The notes below the pieces were generated by a model. That model worked only from the letters and a program-made list of their open reading frames with translations. It had not been told where the DNA came from and made no database searches. 64,000 bases of DNA from Gautieria morchelliformis (Eukaryota > Basidiomycota > Agaricomycetes > Gomphales > Gomphaceae): the NCBI GenBank assembly GCA_015179125.1, contig WHVA01000154.1, positions 158,076 through 222,075 of the forward strand, written 5' to 3'. A program made the translations under genes and the position numbers. The first letter of the stretch is position 1. The number at the start of each line of letters is the position of its first letter. Positions 1-9,650 of the stretch are shown here, in pieces.

Positions 1-457
1 GCTCAACAGAATAGACTAGAAATTAATTCACTCTCTCAGTGAATTTAGTTGTCACTATAAATATATTATACACTACCTAGAAATTAATTCACTACAGAGG
101 ATTTCTAGGTCAATAAATCGAAGGAACACTAGACTAATTTACTTGCCTCTCTCAGTGAATTTAGTTGTCACTGAGAGAGGGGGAAATCTGTCTCACTGTG
201 CATGTACTACTACCCGGCCCTTTAGCGCCCAAGAGCTCGCGCGTCGAAGTCATTTCAGACTCCGCTGGGTGCAGCCGCCTATGAAAGTAGAAATAACAAA
301 ATGAAATGGAGAGGTAGAGAGTGACTGGAAAATTTCGAAAATAAACAGAGAAATGAATGCATGGTACAAGAACAATATGAGAAGAAATTGAAACACCATA
401 CAAGAAATTGAATATATTATGCTTGATTTTGGTGCAGGAGCATAAATGCACCCAACA
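1..457. repeat. 457-bp structured repeat, copy 1
   Basis: This block matches 14558-15014 base for base with no net indel (constant offset 14557) and about a dozen substitutions. It may begin left of the window. It contains several self-complementary motifs: ctctctcagtga and its complement tcactgagagag form a stem near 152-180, and cctagaaat and atttctagg form another near 77-108. The first motif occurs again near 30-55. Both copies have the same orientation, so they could be long terminal repeats or simply two copies of a small structured element. No known family was recognised. Confidence 0.85.
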
Positions 458-511
458 CCTTTGAGCTTCAGTGCCAGCGCAGTGAGATACTAAGACAGAG
501 CACATCAGTAT

Positions 512-796
512 TCAAACAGCATCAATGATCAAAACACAAACCTTTTCGATGACAATGATATTCAACTTGGGTGGCTGCCCCTTTAGCTCACAAATTTCAA
601 GTGTATCAACCAAATTGTACCATTCTTCCTCTGTGAGACAATGAGCGGCCAAACTCTTTGTCTGGCCCCAGGTTTTGTGCATCAAAGTCGGTTTGAGCTG
701 AGCATCCTCATAGTCCATGGTCTCATGCACAAGTTGGGTGACCTCTTGAAATGTTGCAGACTTCAGGACTGATCTTCGCTTACTAGCATTCTCCAT
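512..796 (-). CDS. Unknown ORF, 94 aa
   Basis: An uninterrupted frame begins at the ATG near 796 with MENASKRRSVLK. It has a mixed, protein-like composition with helical segments such as FQEVTQLVHETMDYED and EEEWYNLVDTLEI. It starts within 60 bp of the 457-bp repeat. Farther upstream on the same strand (about 890-1190) short coding-like pieces occur, for example SRKLVNVDEDADIDPKDIL, so this may be one exon of a decayed multi-exon gene. The family is not recognised; an accessory gene of a mobile element is a guess. Confidence 0.35.
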   Translation of the reverse strand: MENASKRRSVLKSATFQEVTQLVHETMDYEDAQLKPTLMHKTWGQTKSLAAHCLTEEEWYNLVDTLEICELKGQPPKLNIIVIEKVCVLIIDAV

Positions 797-2208
797 TAGG
801 TACTGTGGTATAAGAAGAATGATAGCTGTCTAGAAGTGAGAAAGGCATGCAAGGGATGCAGGGAGGACATACAGTCTGAGAGGATATCCTTAGGATCGAT
901 GTCAGCATCTTCATCCACATTCACCAATTTCCTGGAGTCTTTGGCTGCCGTCCTGCTTTTCCTTGGTAGTAGGGATTATGGTGTATACCTTTCCTGATCC
1001 ACATGGCCTTCCTTGACCTCGTTTTGCAGATGGGGGTGCAAGATTGGTAAGAGATGGTGGAGGTGACGCCTCTGCAGGAGCGGTGTTGTCATCCCCGACT
1101 CCGACTGAAAGGAGGGGAGGGTTCTGTCGACAAGATGGGGGTCGGATACCTAGCGTGCCTTGTCAGGTTTAACTCCTAAGATGCCTGTGACTACTATCCC
1201 GTTCATGTTCGGCCACCAATGTCTGGTACCACTTGGTCCCTTTCCTTTCGATCATTATCTCGGGCTGTTATATGTGTCGATCTCCGATGACATTGTATCC
1301 CATCAATATCTCGGGCTCATTGCCATCTTGCATGCCTAATTAGCTTTGCCTGTTCTCTTTAAATGTCTTATTGTCGTCCTCTCCTTTTGCTGCTGCATAC
1401 CATTCACCTTTTCTTGTCTGCGTCCCATCTACAAGGTATGTCCTTTTCTCCCTCTCTGCACTTCTTGGCTGACCATGTCTACTGCTTTTTGGCCTATGCC
1501 GTGCCGTTGCCTTGTCGTTTTGATTTGTTTAGTGTTCCTTGTCCATATTCGTGACCCACGTACCCTCCACTTCTTCGTCTATGTCTTCAGCTGTCTCTCC
1601 TCCATCTGTCCTTCCGCATTGGTGCTCTCCTCCTTACGATCACCTCAGCTTCCTTCTTCTACGTCGAACCGCGTCCTTTTTGGTATCTTTGACATCAGGT
1701 GCCGGTATTTCCCTGTCTCATACTGATCGTCGTGTTAAGTGTAACAAATATATCTGTATAAAAACGCAAATGGTCCTTACGAAATAATTTCGTTGTCTGA
1801 ATCTGTAATATCGACATGTATATAAACGCAATCGGTAACTTATGAGAGAATACATCGTCTGAAAAAATAATATCGACAGCATGATCCCTACCCCACAACG
1901 GAGTCGGGGACTGGCGCCAATGCACCGCTACCGATCAGGTATAGTGTTGGGTATAGCTTTGGATAATTGGAGAGTGACCTTTGCAGCAGCAGCGGGGGCT
2001 ACATTGACATTGACATCCTCATTCATGGTGGCAATGTCATGGCAGTCAAAGAAAGGATGTGTCACATGCACGATTTTCAGGAACACATTGATTTGTAAGG
2101 AGGGGCTGTCTTCATCCCAGAGCATAGACTGACGGTTCCTAATTACCTATTGACCAGAAAATAGTGTATAACTGTACATATATAGTATAAAAGTATTATA
2201 TAAACAAC
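797..2208. other. Region with only short decayed coding fragments
   Basis: No recognisable gene. The minus strand has two coding-like fragments: about 890-1190 (acidic, with DEDADIDPKD) and 1928-2125 (a 65-aa frame with FLKIVHVTHPFFDCHD). The plus-strand frames at 1346-1787 are Cys/Leu/Ser-rich, which is typical of pyrimidine-rich non-coding sequence. The stretch resembles degraded transposon-associated DNA. Confidence 0.3.
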
Positions 2209-2550
2209 ATGGACAAGGAGGAGGTGATTGGCTACTTCTAGAAGGCATATTAGCTGGAAGACCTACCAGTAATCCCCCCTGAGGGACAGGGGCATGTAAG
2301 AGTCTGATAAATATATATATCTATATGATGACTTTCTCAGTATCTGTGCGAGTGCATGATACTAGATATATGATTACCTATACAATGACTTTCTACATAG
2401 ACATATAGGTAAGTAAGAATAAAAGTAAAGCCACACCCCCACACCCTATTGTCATCGCCCCACCAGTGCCTCCTATGCCTGCAGTGCCACCCCCTGGGAC
2501 TACTTGGCCATTCTATCCATCTCTGCCTGGCTACCCACCTGGGTATTCTG

Positions 2551-3165
2551 TAATATAAATCAGAGTAAGGGGTTGGGGTCGAGTGAATAATGATGTGATA
2601 AAGATCTCAAGCAGTGTTCTGGTGAGAGATAAGAGCAATGTTCTAGAGTTCTAGAATTAAGCAATGTTCTTAGTGCAATAAGAGTTGAGGAGGAAACAAT
2701 AATAGTCCAAAGAAGCTTATAACTCGAAGCTCTAGGGAAAAAGATTGTTAAGTCACTTGTTTATTCGTATCTAGAGTCCAAGTATTTAAGCAGTGTAGGA
2801 TAGGGGGAAATAATCATGTGTGAGTGTAATAATCATGTGAAATATGATGCTACTTAGGGGATAGGAGCATAATGATGTCAACAGTGATGCAACAGCTCCT
2901 ATATGGCTAATCTCTTCATAAATGATGGAGATGATGCAATAAATGATGTCAGACCAGTAGAATGACGACTCGACTCGATAATAGGCATGAAAATGAACTC
3001 TTAACTCAATGGTACGCATATCTGCGCCTCGACTCGATGTTTGACTCATGGTACGCATGTATGCGCCTCGACTCGACTTGGAATGATGGGAAAATAAGGT
3101 GAGTGATAAGAGAAATTAGAAGTGAGATTGTCCTGATTGAAACTGTCCTTCCTCCTCCAATAACA
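2551..3165 (-). repeat. Copia 3' LTR
   Basis: This is a 615-bp LTR reading TGTTATTGG at its 5' end and ending TTTATATTA on the minus strand (TG...TA instead of TG...CA). Its sequence agrees with 7688-8302 throughout as far as can be read. It contains repeats of a GACTCGA-type motif near 2965-3080. It is bordered on the inner side by the polypurine tract. Confidence 0.93.
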
Positions 3166-3177
3166 CTCCCCCTCAAA
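3166..3177 (-). promoter_or_regulatory. Polypurine tract of the copia element
   Basis: The minus strand reads TTTGAGGGGGAG immediately before the 3' LTR. This is the expected site of plus-strand DNA priming for an LTR retrotransposon. Confidence 0.85.
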
Positions 3178-4870
3178 CTCGACGTATTCCTAGGAATTCT
3201 AGGATATGGAGATGTTTGCGTGGAGATAATGGCTTTGTGAGAATGTCCGCAGGATTGTCCATCGCAGGAATATAATGTAGTTTGATGTTCCCATTGGTGA
3301 TCTGTTCCTTTGTATAATGGAAGTGAACATCAATATGTTTTGTGCGACTGTTATTGATGTTGTCTTGGGAAAATGCGATGGAGGATTGGTTGTCGGTAAA
3401 TATGGTGATGGGAGCAAGGTTATGCTGAAAATCTTTTCCCATTCTTATAAGCCATATTCCTTCTGCTGATGCAAAGGATCCTGCAACCAGTTCCGATTCC
3501 ATTGATGATCGGCTCACAAGATTCTGTTTCTTTGATGCCCAAGAGATAGGGCCACCATTGAACATAAAAACCCATCCTGTGGTAGACTTCCTATCATCCT
3601 TGTCTCCTGCGAAGTCTGCGTCTGTGAATCCTGCAAGTCCATGAGCATATCCCTTTGTACCATCACCATGACTTGAGAATGTAATGCCAAATTCTTTTGT
3701 GTTGATTAAGTAGCGTAGAATTCGTTTGGCAGCTTCCCAGTGAGTGATGTTGGGTTTGGATGCAAATTGTGCACATTTGTTGACTGCATAGGATATGTCT
3801 GGTCGAGTGGCCACTGCACAGTAGTTGAGACTTCCAATCAATGATGAATAAGATATATCCATAATATCATTTGGATTGGTGGAGATTCTGAATTCAATGT
3901 TTGGGTCCATAGGTGAGTTTGTAGCACGTCCAGCTGTAACATCGAATCGTTTTGAAATAGAGTTGATAAAGGATGGTTGGGAAATGTGAATGGTACCCAG
4001 TTCTTGATTCCTGACGATTCGAATTCCCAAAAGCCGGCTTGGTTCACCTAGGTCTTGGATATCAAAGCTCCCCCTCACATCTCTGATCATTTTCTCCATT
4101 GTTTCCTTGGAATTCGCAGCCATTAATCCATCATCCACATACCAGCCCACTACAGCCACCTCTCCTTTGTCTCCAAACCTGAAAAACATTGTTTGATCTG
4201 CTTCCCCTGCCTTGAACCCCATCTTCTCTAATTCCTTCCTCAAAGTATTGTGCCACACTCTTCCTGATTGTTTCAGCCCATAGATCCCCTTGTTTAACTT
4301 GCAGACAAGATGTTCCTCTCCTGGCTTGATAAAACCCTCTGGTTGGCGCATATACACAGTGTCCTCAAGTTTGCCATTGAGATATGCGCCCTTTACATCC
4401 ACATGGCGCAGTTCAAGGTTGTACTTGCAACCTAATGCAAGAATGAGTCGAATTGAGGTTAATCTGATAGTGGGGGAGAATGTTTCTTGATAATCGATGC
4501 CTGGAACTTGTGAAAAGCCTTGTGCCACTAGTCTTGATTTGAAATTGTTTATATCGCCTATATTGTCTCGTTTGACTCTGAAAACCCAACGGCATCCTAT
4601 AATATTCGTGTTCGGAGGACATTCGACCAGGGTCCAGGTATAGTAACCTGTGAGTGTGTCGTATTCCACCTCGCATGATTTCCTCCACTGTGATGCATTT
4701 TCCGAGCTCATAGCCTCCTTGTAGTTGCTTGGTTCATCCTCTGCAAGAGTCACGAATGCTGCTTCCACCTCCTCAAGTTCCTTCCTCCCATGCGCCATAG
4801 CAATCATCTCTTCATCAGTGCTGCGTGTCTCCTTCCTCTTCCATACTCCACATTCGATGGATCCATCCAT
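3173..4870 (-). CDS. pol: Copia reverse transcriptase and RNase H
   Basis: An open frame of about 565 codons. The RVT_2 polymerase domain spans roughly residues 80-330, with the conserved start WRKSCEVEYDTL, the motif KGAYLNG and the catalytic WYVDDG. The Ty1/copia RNase H domain follows (FTDADFAGDKDDRKSTTG, SMESELVA, FTDNQSSI, RTKHIDVHFH), giving the usual acidic residues. Its first residues lie in the overlap with the integrase frame, so the true upstream join is a frame change near 4835-4850. The stop is a few bases from the polypurine tract. Confidence 0.93.
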   Translation of the reverse strand: MDGSIECGVWKRKETRSTDEEMIAMAHGRKELEEVEAAFVTLAEDEPSNYKEAMSSENASQWRKSCEVEYDTLTGYYTWTLVECPPNTNIIGCRWVFRVKRDNIGDINNFKSRLVAQGFSQVPGIDYQETFSPTIRLTSIRLILALGCKYNLELRHVDVKGAYLNGKLEDTVYMRQPEGFIKPGEEHLVCKLNKGIYGLKQSGRVWHNTLRKELEKMGFKAGEADQTMFFRFGDKGEVAVVGWYVDDGLMAANSKETMEKMIRDVRGSFDIQDLGEPSRLLGIRIVRNQELGTIHISQPSFINSISKRFDVTAGRATNSPMDPNIEFRISTNPNDIMDISYSSLIGSLNYCAVATRPDISYAVNKCAQFASKPNITHWEAAKRILRYLINTKEFGITFSSHGDGTKGYAHGLAGFTDADFAGDKDDRKSTTGWVFMFNGGPISWASKKQNLVSRSSMESELVAGSFASAEGIWLIRMGKDFQHNLAPITIFTDNQSSIAFSQDNINNSRTKHIDVHFHYTKEQITNGNIKLHYIPAMDNPADILTKPLSPRKHLHILEFLGIRRV

Positions 4871-5943
4871 GGACCTTTGGAAAAATCTTTTGGAGCGATT
4901 TCTTCTTCAATTTCTTCCTCTTCTGCCTCTCTGTCTTCTTCCTCTGTTCTCAGCTCCACTCCTTCGATCTCTTCCTCATGCTCTATCTTCTTCTCCTCCT
5001 CTTCGACTTGTTGTAATATTCCAGTTGTATCAGTCCTGTCAACGAATGGTAATTCTTCATCATACTGCCATTCTTGTACAGGCCTCGGCTCCTCAGGCTG
5101 GAAAATAACAGGGAGTCTGGATTCACGTTGCCAGAGTGTAGGTGTGTCGTCTGCATCGGTTCCATGAATAGAGACTCGTTCTATGTGATTCAGCTCATCA
5201 AAGACAACGTCCCTGGACTTCAGCAGTGTATGTGTGCGTGGAACCCAGACCTTGTAAGCCTTGGAATTGTCGAAATATCCAACAAATATTCCTTCCACTG
5301 ACTTGTAATCTCCCTTTCTCCTTGTTGCTTTAGGAATCAAGGCCCAGCACTTGGAGCCATAAGTGCGAAGCCAATTCACCTTTGGTTTTACTAGCCAGAA
5401 GGCCTCATAAGGTGATTTGTTGATCCTATGATGCAGAATTCGATTTTTGACAAAATTGACCGTGTGCACTCCAGAGACCCAAAATCGATTCGAGAGTCCA
5501 GCATCATGCTGAAGGGTTAATGCTCCTTCTTGAAGGGTCCTGTTGTACCTTTCAGCAATGGCATTATGCTCTGGAGTATAGGGAGAAGTGGTTTGATGAG
5601 CGATTCCAAGGTCTTTGCATAACTTCTGAAATTCCTTCCCCATATATTCTCCTCCATTATCTGTCCTCACTCTCCTCACATCCTCTCCTTTCTGCTTCTT
5701 CAACCATGCAATATATCCCTTGAATGAGTTGGTAACAGTGGCACATTCCTTGTTCTTCAAGAAATCAATACTGACATAGCGAGTTTTGTGATCAATCCAG
5801 GTCACAAAATATCGAAAGCCATTGATGGAGACGTCGAATGGACCACAAAGGTCAGAGGAAATGGTATCTCCAATTTTCTCTGGTAATTCTTCTGTACTTT
5901 TGAAAGGTGCGCGTTTTGCTTGCCAAAGGGACAGTTTGAGCAT
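4804..5943 (-). CDS. pol: Copia integrase frame
   Basis: The integrase core includes SSDLCGPF (first Asp), RTDNGGEY (second Asp) and PYTPEHNAIAERYN (Glu), which is the DDE triad of retroviral-type integrases. The frame ends in a long Glu-rich linker typical of the region between integrase and RT. It starts inside the zinc-binding/GAG-pre-integrase domain, whose N-terminal half is in another frame; the switch falls in a short A run near 5905-5915. It continues into the RT frame after another shift near 4840. Confidence 0.9.
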   Translation of the reverse strand: MLKLSLWQAKRAPFKSTEELPEKIGDTISSDLCGPFDVSINGFRYFVTWIDHKTRYVSIDFLKNKECATVTNSFKGYIAWLKKQKGEDVRRVRTDNGGEYMGKEFQKLCKDLGIAHQTTSPYTPEHNAIAERYNRTLQEGALTLQHDAGLSNRFWVSGVHTVNFVKNRILHHRINKSPYEAFWLVKPKVNWLRTYGSKCWALIPKATRRKGDYKSVEGIFVGYFDNSKAYKVWVPRTHTLLKSRDVVFDELNHIERVSIHGTDADDTPTLWQRESRLPVIFQPEEPRPVQEWQYDEELPFVDRTDTTGILQQVEEEEKKIEHEEEIEGVELRTEEEDREAEEEEIEEEIAPKDFSKGPWMDPSNVEYGRGRRHAALMKR

Positions 5944-6668
5944 TGGCTCATGTACTGGTCCTCCTCCACATCAGGGAGTCCATCAACTGTCTGCAACCTC
6001 GACATAGTCTCCAGTGTTGATGGTGCGGCATGTGCAAGCCTATGATGCCAAAGTGTAAGCTCACTTGGCTCACCAGAATATTCCACAGTCTCTACAGGGT
6101 GTTGAACTGATGTTGCCATATATGCGAATAAATTGTTGATTTTTGTTCCTTTTGCAACAATTTCCCCATTATAGAGCAGTGAAGTGTCCCCTCGACTGAA
6201 AACCACATCTACATTTGCTGTTGTCATCCTCCCAACAGAAAGTAGATTGGCATCAAGTTTTGGGACAAAAATGACATTTTGCAATGTCAACTCCAAGGGT
6301 GGTAGGTTCATAGACTCATCACTTTGAAGTGTGATGCGAATTGTCCCCTTTTGACTAGCCTCGAAGGCCTCACCACTTGCAGTCTCGACCAATATAGTAG
6401 GAGTCGAGTGGATTTCATCAAAGAGTTCCAATCTGCCGCATATATGACTTGATGCTGCAGAGTCCACCAACCACATATGAGATCTGTCTTGTATGGCTGA
6501 TAGAGCTGATGTCTTTGTGGATAAGACAATACTTTTGGATTGGTCTTCTTCTTCAGAGATATATGCCATCATAACAATATTCTTTGTCGATGCATTGGCA
6601 AATCTTGATGATGGCACTGAAGAATTATTTGAAGAATTGTTGGCTCCTGCAGGCACAGTTTGATGCAT
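5802..6668 (-). CDS. pol: Copia aspartic protease and GAG-pre-integrase frame
   Basis: The protease active site appears as WLVDSAASSHIC; family members usually have DSGA or DSAA. The GAG-pre-integrase domain follows (LWHHRLAHA, then CSNCPFGKQ, with His and Cys ligands). The reading frame after FGKQ is out of phase with the rest of the integrase. Upstream, the frame is open through a Gly-rich segment that overlaps the end of gag, so the gag-to-protease change probably lies near 6725-6740. Confidence 0.88.
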   Translation of the reverse strand: MHQTVPAGANNSSNNSSVPSSRFANASTKNIVMMAYISEEEDQSKSIVLSTKTSALSAIQDRSHMWLVDSAASSHICGRLELFDEIHSTPTILVETASGEAFEASQKGTIRITLQSDESMNLPPLELTLQNVIFVPKLDANLLSVGRMTTANVDVVFSRGDTSLLYNGEIVAKGTKINNLFAYMATSVQHPVETVEYSGEPSELTLWHHRLAHAAPSTLETMSRLQTVDGLPDVEEDQYMSQCSNCPFGKQNAHLSKVQKNYQRKLEIPFPLTFVVHSTSPSMAFDIL

Positions 6669-7663
6669 CTGTGAGGCAGCTGTTGGAGAGTTCCAAACAG
6701 GAGCTGATCGATTGCCACTTCCTCCCGGCCAAATACCCCTCTTCCACCTCTTGCAACACTTGCTCCTCGACCCCTACCTCCCCATGGGTCTTGTCCTGCC
6801 AGCCCCCCTCCTGGTGCGAAACATCTTGAAGCTGAATGACCCTCCTTTCCACAATTATTACAGTTGTAAAATGGTCTTTGATTGTTATTTGTTGGATAGG
6901 GGGTGTTCCATGGTTTTGTGGTGGGGTATGCAGAGTTATTAGGTCGTCCTACACCCTTTGATTGTACCACAAAAGCCGTAGCAGCTTGATTCGATATTTC
7001 CACCGCACTTAAATCCGCCTCATGAGCCTCTAGCTTCTCCTCAATGACATCTATGTCCCCAGTGATCATCCTGATGGTTTGAGCGATAGGCCTCCAGGAT
7101 TCAGGTACATTCCTGAGGACAGTGGCAGCATGGGTAGAATCAGCAATGATCTCACCCATTTTTGCCAATTGATTCCTGTACTCCTTCATTATAGTGAGGT
7201 AGGAGGAGACAGATTGTCCTTCGGTCATGTGATAATTTTCATATCTTGTGCGAATGATGCTGATTTTGCTAGGGTCTGTAGACTCGAATTTCCTTGTCAG
7301 GATCTCCCATGCTATAGCTGAAGATTCTGTAGAGTCGATGGCTGTTTGGAGTTCAGGGGTAATACACAGGAGTATTTGGCTATAAGCCACATTGTTCCTG
7401 TCGTGCCACTCGTCCTGGAGTTGAGTTAATGGAATATTACCAACAGTCTCAACCCCATTGAGGATTACTACAGCCCTGTTGGTGACATCTGGATAGTCAT
7501 CTGCTCCTGTGATCATTCTGTAAAGGCCTCTGTCTCGAGAAGTAGCCAACAACTCTCTCTTCCAAGACATCCAGTTATCCTTACTCAGCTTTGGTTTTAT
7601 ATCCCTAAACTTGTGGATATCATGTTTAGGATGAGGGAGGGCGGTCATGATCTGTTGGGCCAT
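6569..7663 (-). CDS. gag: Copia gag (UBN2-type) with zinc knuckle
   Basis: The start codon at 7663 lies 10 bp downstream of the primer-binding site. Residues 1-220 form a UBN2/DUF4219-like capsid domain (WMSWKRELLAT, LTQLQDEWHDRNN, SVSSYLTIMKEYRNQLAKMG). A CX2CX4HX4C zinc knuckle (CNNCGKEGHSASRC) follows, then an RG-rich tail. The last 50 or so codons are probably an out-of-frame extension past the frame change. A close relative lies at 9095-9650. Confidence 0.92.
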   Translation of the reverse strand: MAQQIMTALPHPKHDIHKFRDIKPKLSKDNWMSWKRELLATSRDRGLYRMITGADDYPDVTNRAVVILNGVETVGNIPLTQLQDEWHDRNNVAYSQILLCITPELQTAIDSTESSAIAWEILTRKFESTDPSKISIIRTRYENYHMTEGQSVSSYLTIMKEYRNQLAKMGEIIADSTHAATVLRNVPESWRPIAQTIRMITGDIDVIEEKLEAHEADLSAVEISNQAATAFVVQSKGVGRPNNSAYPTTKPWNTPYPTNNNQRPFYNCNNCGKEGHSASRCFAPGGGLAGQDPWGGRGRGASVARGGRGVFGREEVAIDQLLFGTLQQLPHRCIKLCLQEPTILQIILQCHHQDLPMHRQRILL

Positions 7664-7672
7664 GAAAAGTCG

Positions 7673-7687
7673 ATGAGACTCTTAATC
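7673..7687 (-). promoter_or_regulatory. Copia primer-binding site, tRNA-Lys(CUU) anticodon-arm type
   Basis: Minus-strand GATTAAGAGTCTCAT abuts the 5' LTR. It is complementary to ATGAGACTCTTAATC, the anticodon stem and loop of eukaryotic tRNA-Lys with anticodon CUU. Copia itself is known to prime from a 5' half tRNA cut in the anticodon region, so an internal tRNA match is plausible. The same 15 bases precede the second gag at 9071-9085. Confidence 0.7.
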
Positions 7688-8302
7688 TAATATAAATCAG
7701 AGTAAGGGGTTGGGGTCGAGTGAATAATGATGTGATAAAGATCTCAAGCAGTGTTCTGGTGAGAGATAAGAGCAATGTTCTAGAGTTCTAGAATTAAGCA
7801 ATGTTCTTAGTGCAATAAGAGTTGAGGAGGAAACAATAATAGTCCAAAGAAGCTTATAACTCGAAGCTCTAGGGAAAAAGATTGTTAAGTCACTTGTTTA
7901 TTCGTATCTAGAGTCCAAGTATTTAAGCAGTGTAGGATAGGGGGAAATAATCATGTGTGAGTGTAATAATCATGTGAAATATGATGCTACTTAGGGGATA
8001 GGAGCATAATGATGTCAACAGTGATGCAACAGCTCCTATATGGCTAATCTCTTCATAAATGATGGAGATGATGCAATAAATGATGTCAGACCAGTAGAAT
8101 GACGACTCGACTCGATAATAGGCATGAAAATGAACTCTTAACTCAATGGTACGCATATCTGCGCCTCGACTCGATGTTTGACTCATGGTACGCATGTATG
8201 CGCCTCGACTCGACTTGGAATGATGGGAAAATAAGGTGAGTGATAAGAGAAATTAGAAGTGAGATTGTCCTGATTGAAACTGTCCTTCCTCCTCCAATAA
8301 CA
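7688..8302 (-). repeat. Copia 5' LTR
   Basis: This is the partner of 2551-3165 and should contain the element promoter. It has the same 615-bp length and the same termini. It is flanked outside by the ttctg duplication (8303-8307) and inside by the primer-binding site. Confidence 0.93.
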
Positions 8303-8558
8303 TTCTGTGTATCCACAACACATGTCTCCTATGCCATATGCCTACAGCCACCCACCATTTCCAGCAGTACCAGCCCTGGCCCCAGTTCCTGCACACACTG
8401 CCATATCTGAGCCTTCCAGTGACCCTCCCGAAGCTGGAGCACTGAGCATATATCCAGAGTGCTTGGTGTTTATGAAAGCGCTGGCAGATTCCCACCCAAA
8501 GTGTAACCTGCATGCCTTTGTCTCTGCCTTGGACGATATGGGGTTTGTCATGAAATAG

Positions 8559-9070
8559 AGACAATCGACTCCGAACACACTCCAACCCACGCACACCCTC
8601 TTGAACCCACGCACATTCACACATCACATCACAATACCCTGCCAACCCGCGGACATGCAGCCGATATGACGACCTGCCGGCCCATCCCTGTATGAAGAAA
8701 GGGCCCGAGCCCGAGATGTACTGATCCGAGGATTAAGTCGACGGTTAGTCCGTCGAACACGATCTTTCTTTCTTTCTTTCTGTTCCCCATTCCAAACACA
8801 CCCCACTTCTTCTGATCCTCTCAATCACATATAATATTCCCCTATCAACTAGTACCATACACACTCACCGCAGCACCCGGCACATCAATCCCCGAGCCGC
8901 ACTTACACTCCTTCTCATGCACCCCCAACCCCATACGTCCTAGCCCATCCTATGCCTCAGATAAATAGTTAATCCATGTATTGTATCTAGTTAGTTAATC
9001 AAAATCACCTGTTACGCACACAAACACTCGTCTCGAAACACTCTACTCGCAACCACTCTTATTCTTCACA
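8559..9070. other. Spacer with TTTC microsatellite and probable LTR end
   Basis: No gene is visible. A (TTTC)n tract lies at about 8765-8781. The final bases (...ttcttcaca) directly precede a copia-type primer-binding site, so at least part of this stretch is probably the 5' LTR of the second, truncated copia copy. The left LTR border was not found. Confidence 0.4.
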
Positions 9071-9650
9071 GATTAAGAGTCTCATTGACTCACCATGGCA
9101 CAACCAATCGCTAGCACCACCCCATATCCCAAGCATGACATTCACAAGTTCCGAGACATTAAACCGAAGCTTAGCCGAGAGAATTGGATGTCCTGGAAGA
9201 GAGAGTTGTTAGCGACTGCGAGAGATAGGGGCCTATACGCTATCATCACCAGTACGATCCCCTACCCCGACAACACTAACCAGACCGTTACCCTCACCGC
9301 CGGAGTTGAGATGGTCGGGAACACGCCTTTGACACAGCTTCAGGACGAGTGGGACAATAAGAACAATGTTGCTTACAGTCAAATCCTCCTCTGTATCTCT
9401 CCAGAACTCCAAACAGCGATCGACACGGCAGAACGGTGTGCCGAAGCTTGGGAGATCCTGACAAAGAAGTTCGAGTCGACCGACCCGAGCAAAATCAGTA
9501 TTGTGAGGACGAGATATGAAAATTACCATATGGTGGAGGGTCAGTCTGTCTCGGAATATCTCACTGTGATGAAGGAATACAAGAATCAGCTTGCGAAGAT
9601 GGGCGAAGTGATAGCTGACTCCACTCACGTTGCAACCACCCTCAGGAACG
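9071..9650 (+). pseudogene. gag: Second copia copy: primer site and truncated gag
   Basis: A primer-binding site identical to that of the complete element (9071-9085) is followed at 9095 by a gag frame of about 185 residues. The match to the 7663-6569 gag is high throughout (RDIKPKLSRENWMSWKRELL, SVSEYLTVMKEYKNQLAKMG). Homology stops at LRNV near 9650, where LTR sequence begins. The zinc knuckle and all of pol are missing. It lies on the opposite strand to the complete element. Confidence 0.9.

Larger units (their letters stand above)
2551..8302 (-). mobile_element. Full-length Ty1/copia LTR retrotransposon
   Basis: A 5752-bp element lies on the minus strand with two 615-bp LTRs that appear identical by eye. 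The target duplication ttctg is at 2546-2550 and 8303-8307. A primer-binding site directly follows the 5' LTR and a purine tract precedes the 3' LTR. The order gag, protease, integrase, reverse transcriptase, RNase H is the copia (Pseudoviridae-type) order. The coding region is open but broken by three frame changes, all of the same sign. LTR identity implies a very recent insertion. Confidence 0.95.
2209..8558 (+). pseudogene. Unknown Pro-rich gene split by the copia insertion
   Basis: The plus strand has a start-like MDKEEVIGYF at 2209 followed by an in-frame stop, then LEDLPVIPPEGQGH, a likely intron (about 2297-2412), and a Pro/Tyr/Met-rich exon running into 2550. The frame resumes exactly at 8308 after removal of the copia element and one copy of its 5-bp target duplication, reads YPQHMSPMPYAYSHPPFP, and ends at TAG 8556-8558. 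The C-terminal 50 residues lose the Pro richness and may form a helical domain (IYPECLVFMKALADSH). The family is not recognised. Its frame across the insertion shows it was a real exon before disruption. Confidence 0.55.

Noticed and set aside
1346..1787. Three overlapping plus-strand ORFs with many Cys and Leu
   Set aside because: Pyrimidine-rich sequence produces such frames; they overlap in different phases and contain no known motif.
6700..6750. Programmed -1 ribosomal frameshift between gag and protease
   Set aside because: No canonical X-XXY-YYZ slippery heptamer was seen at the join, and two more shifts of the same sign occur downstream.
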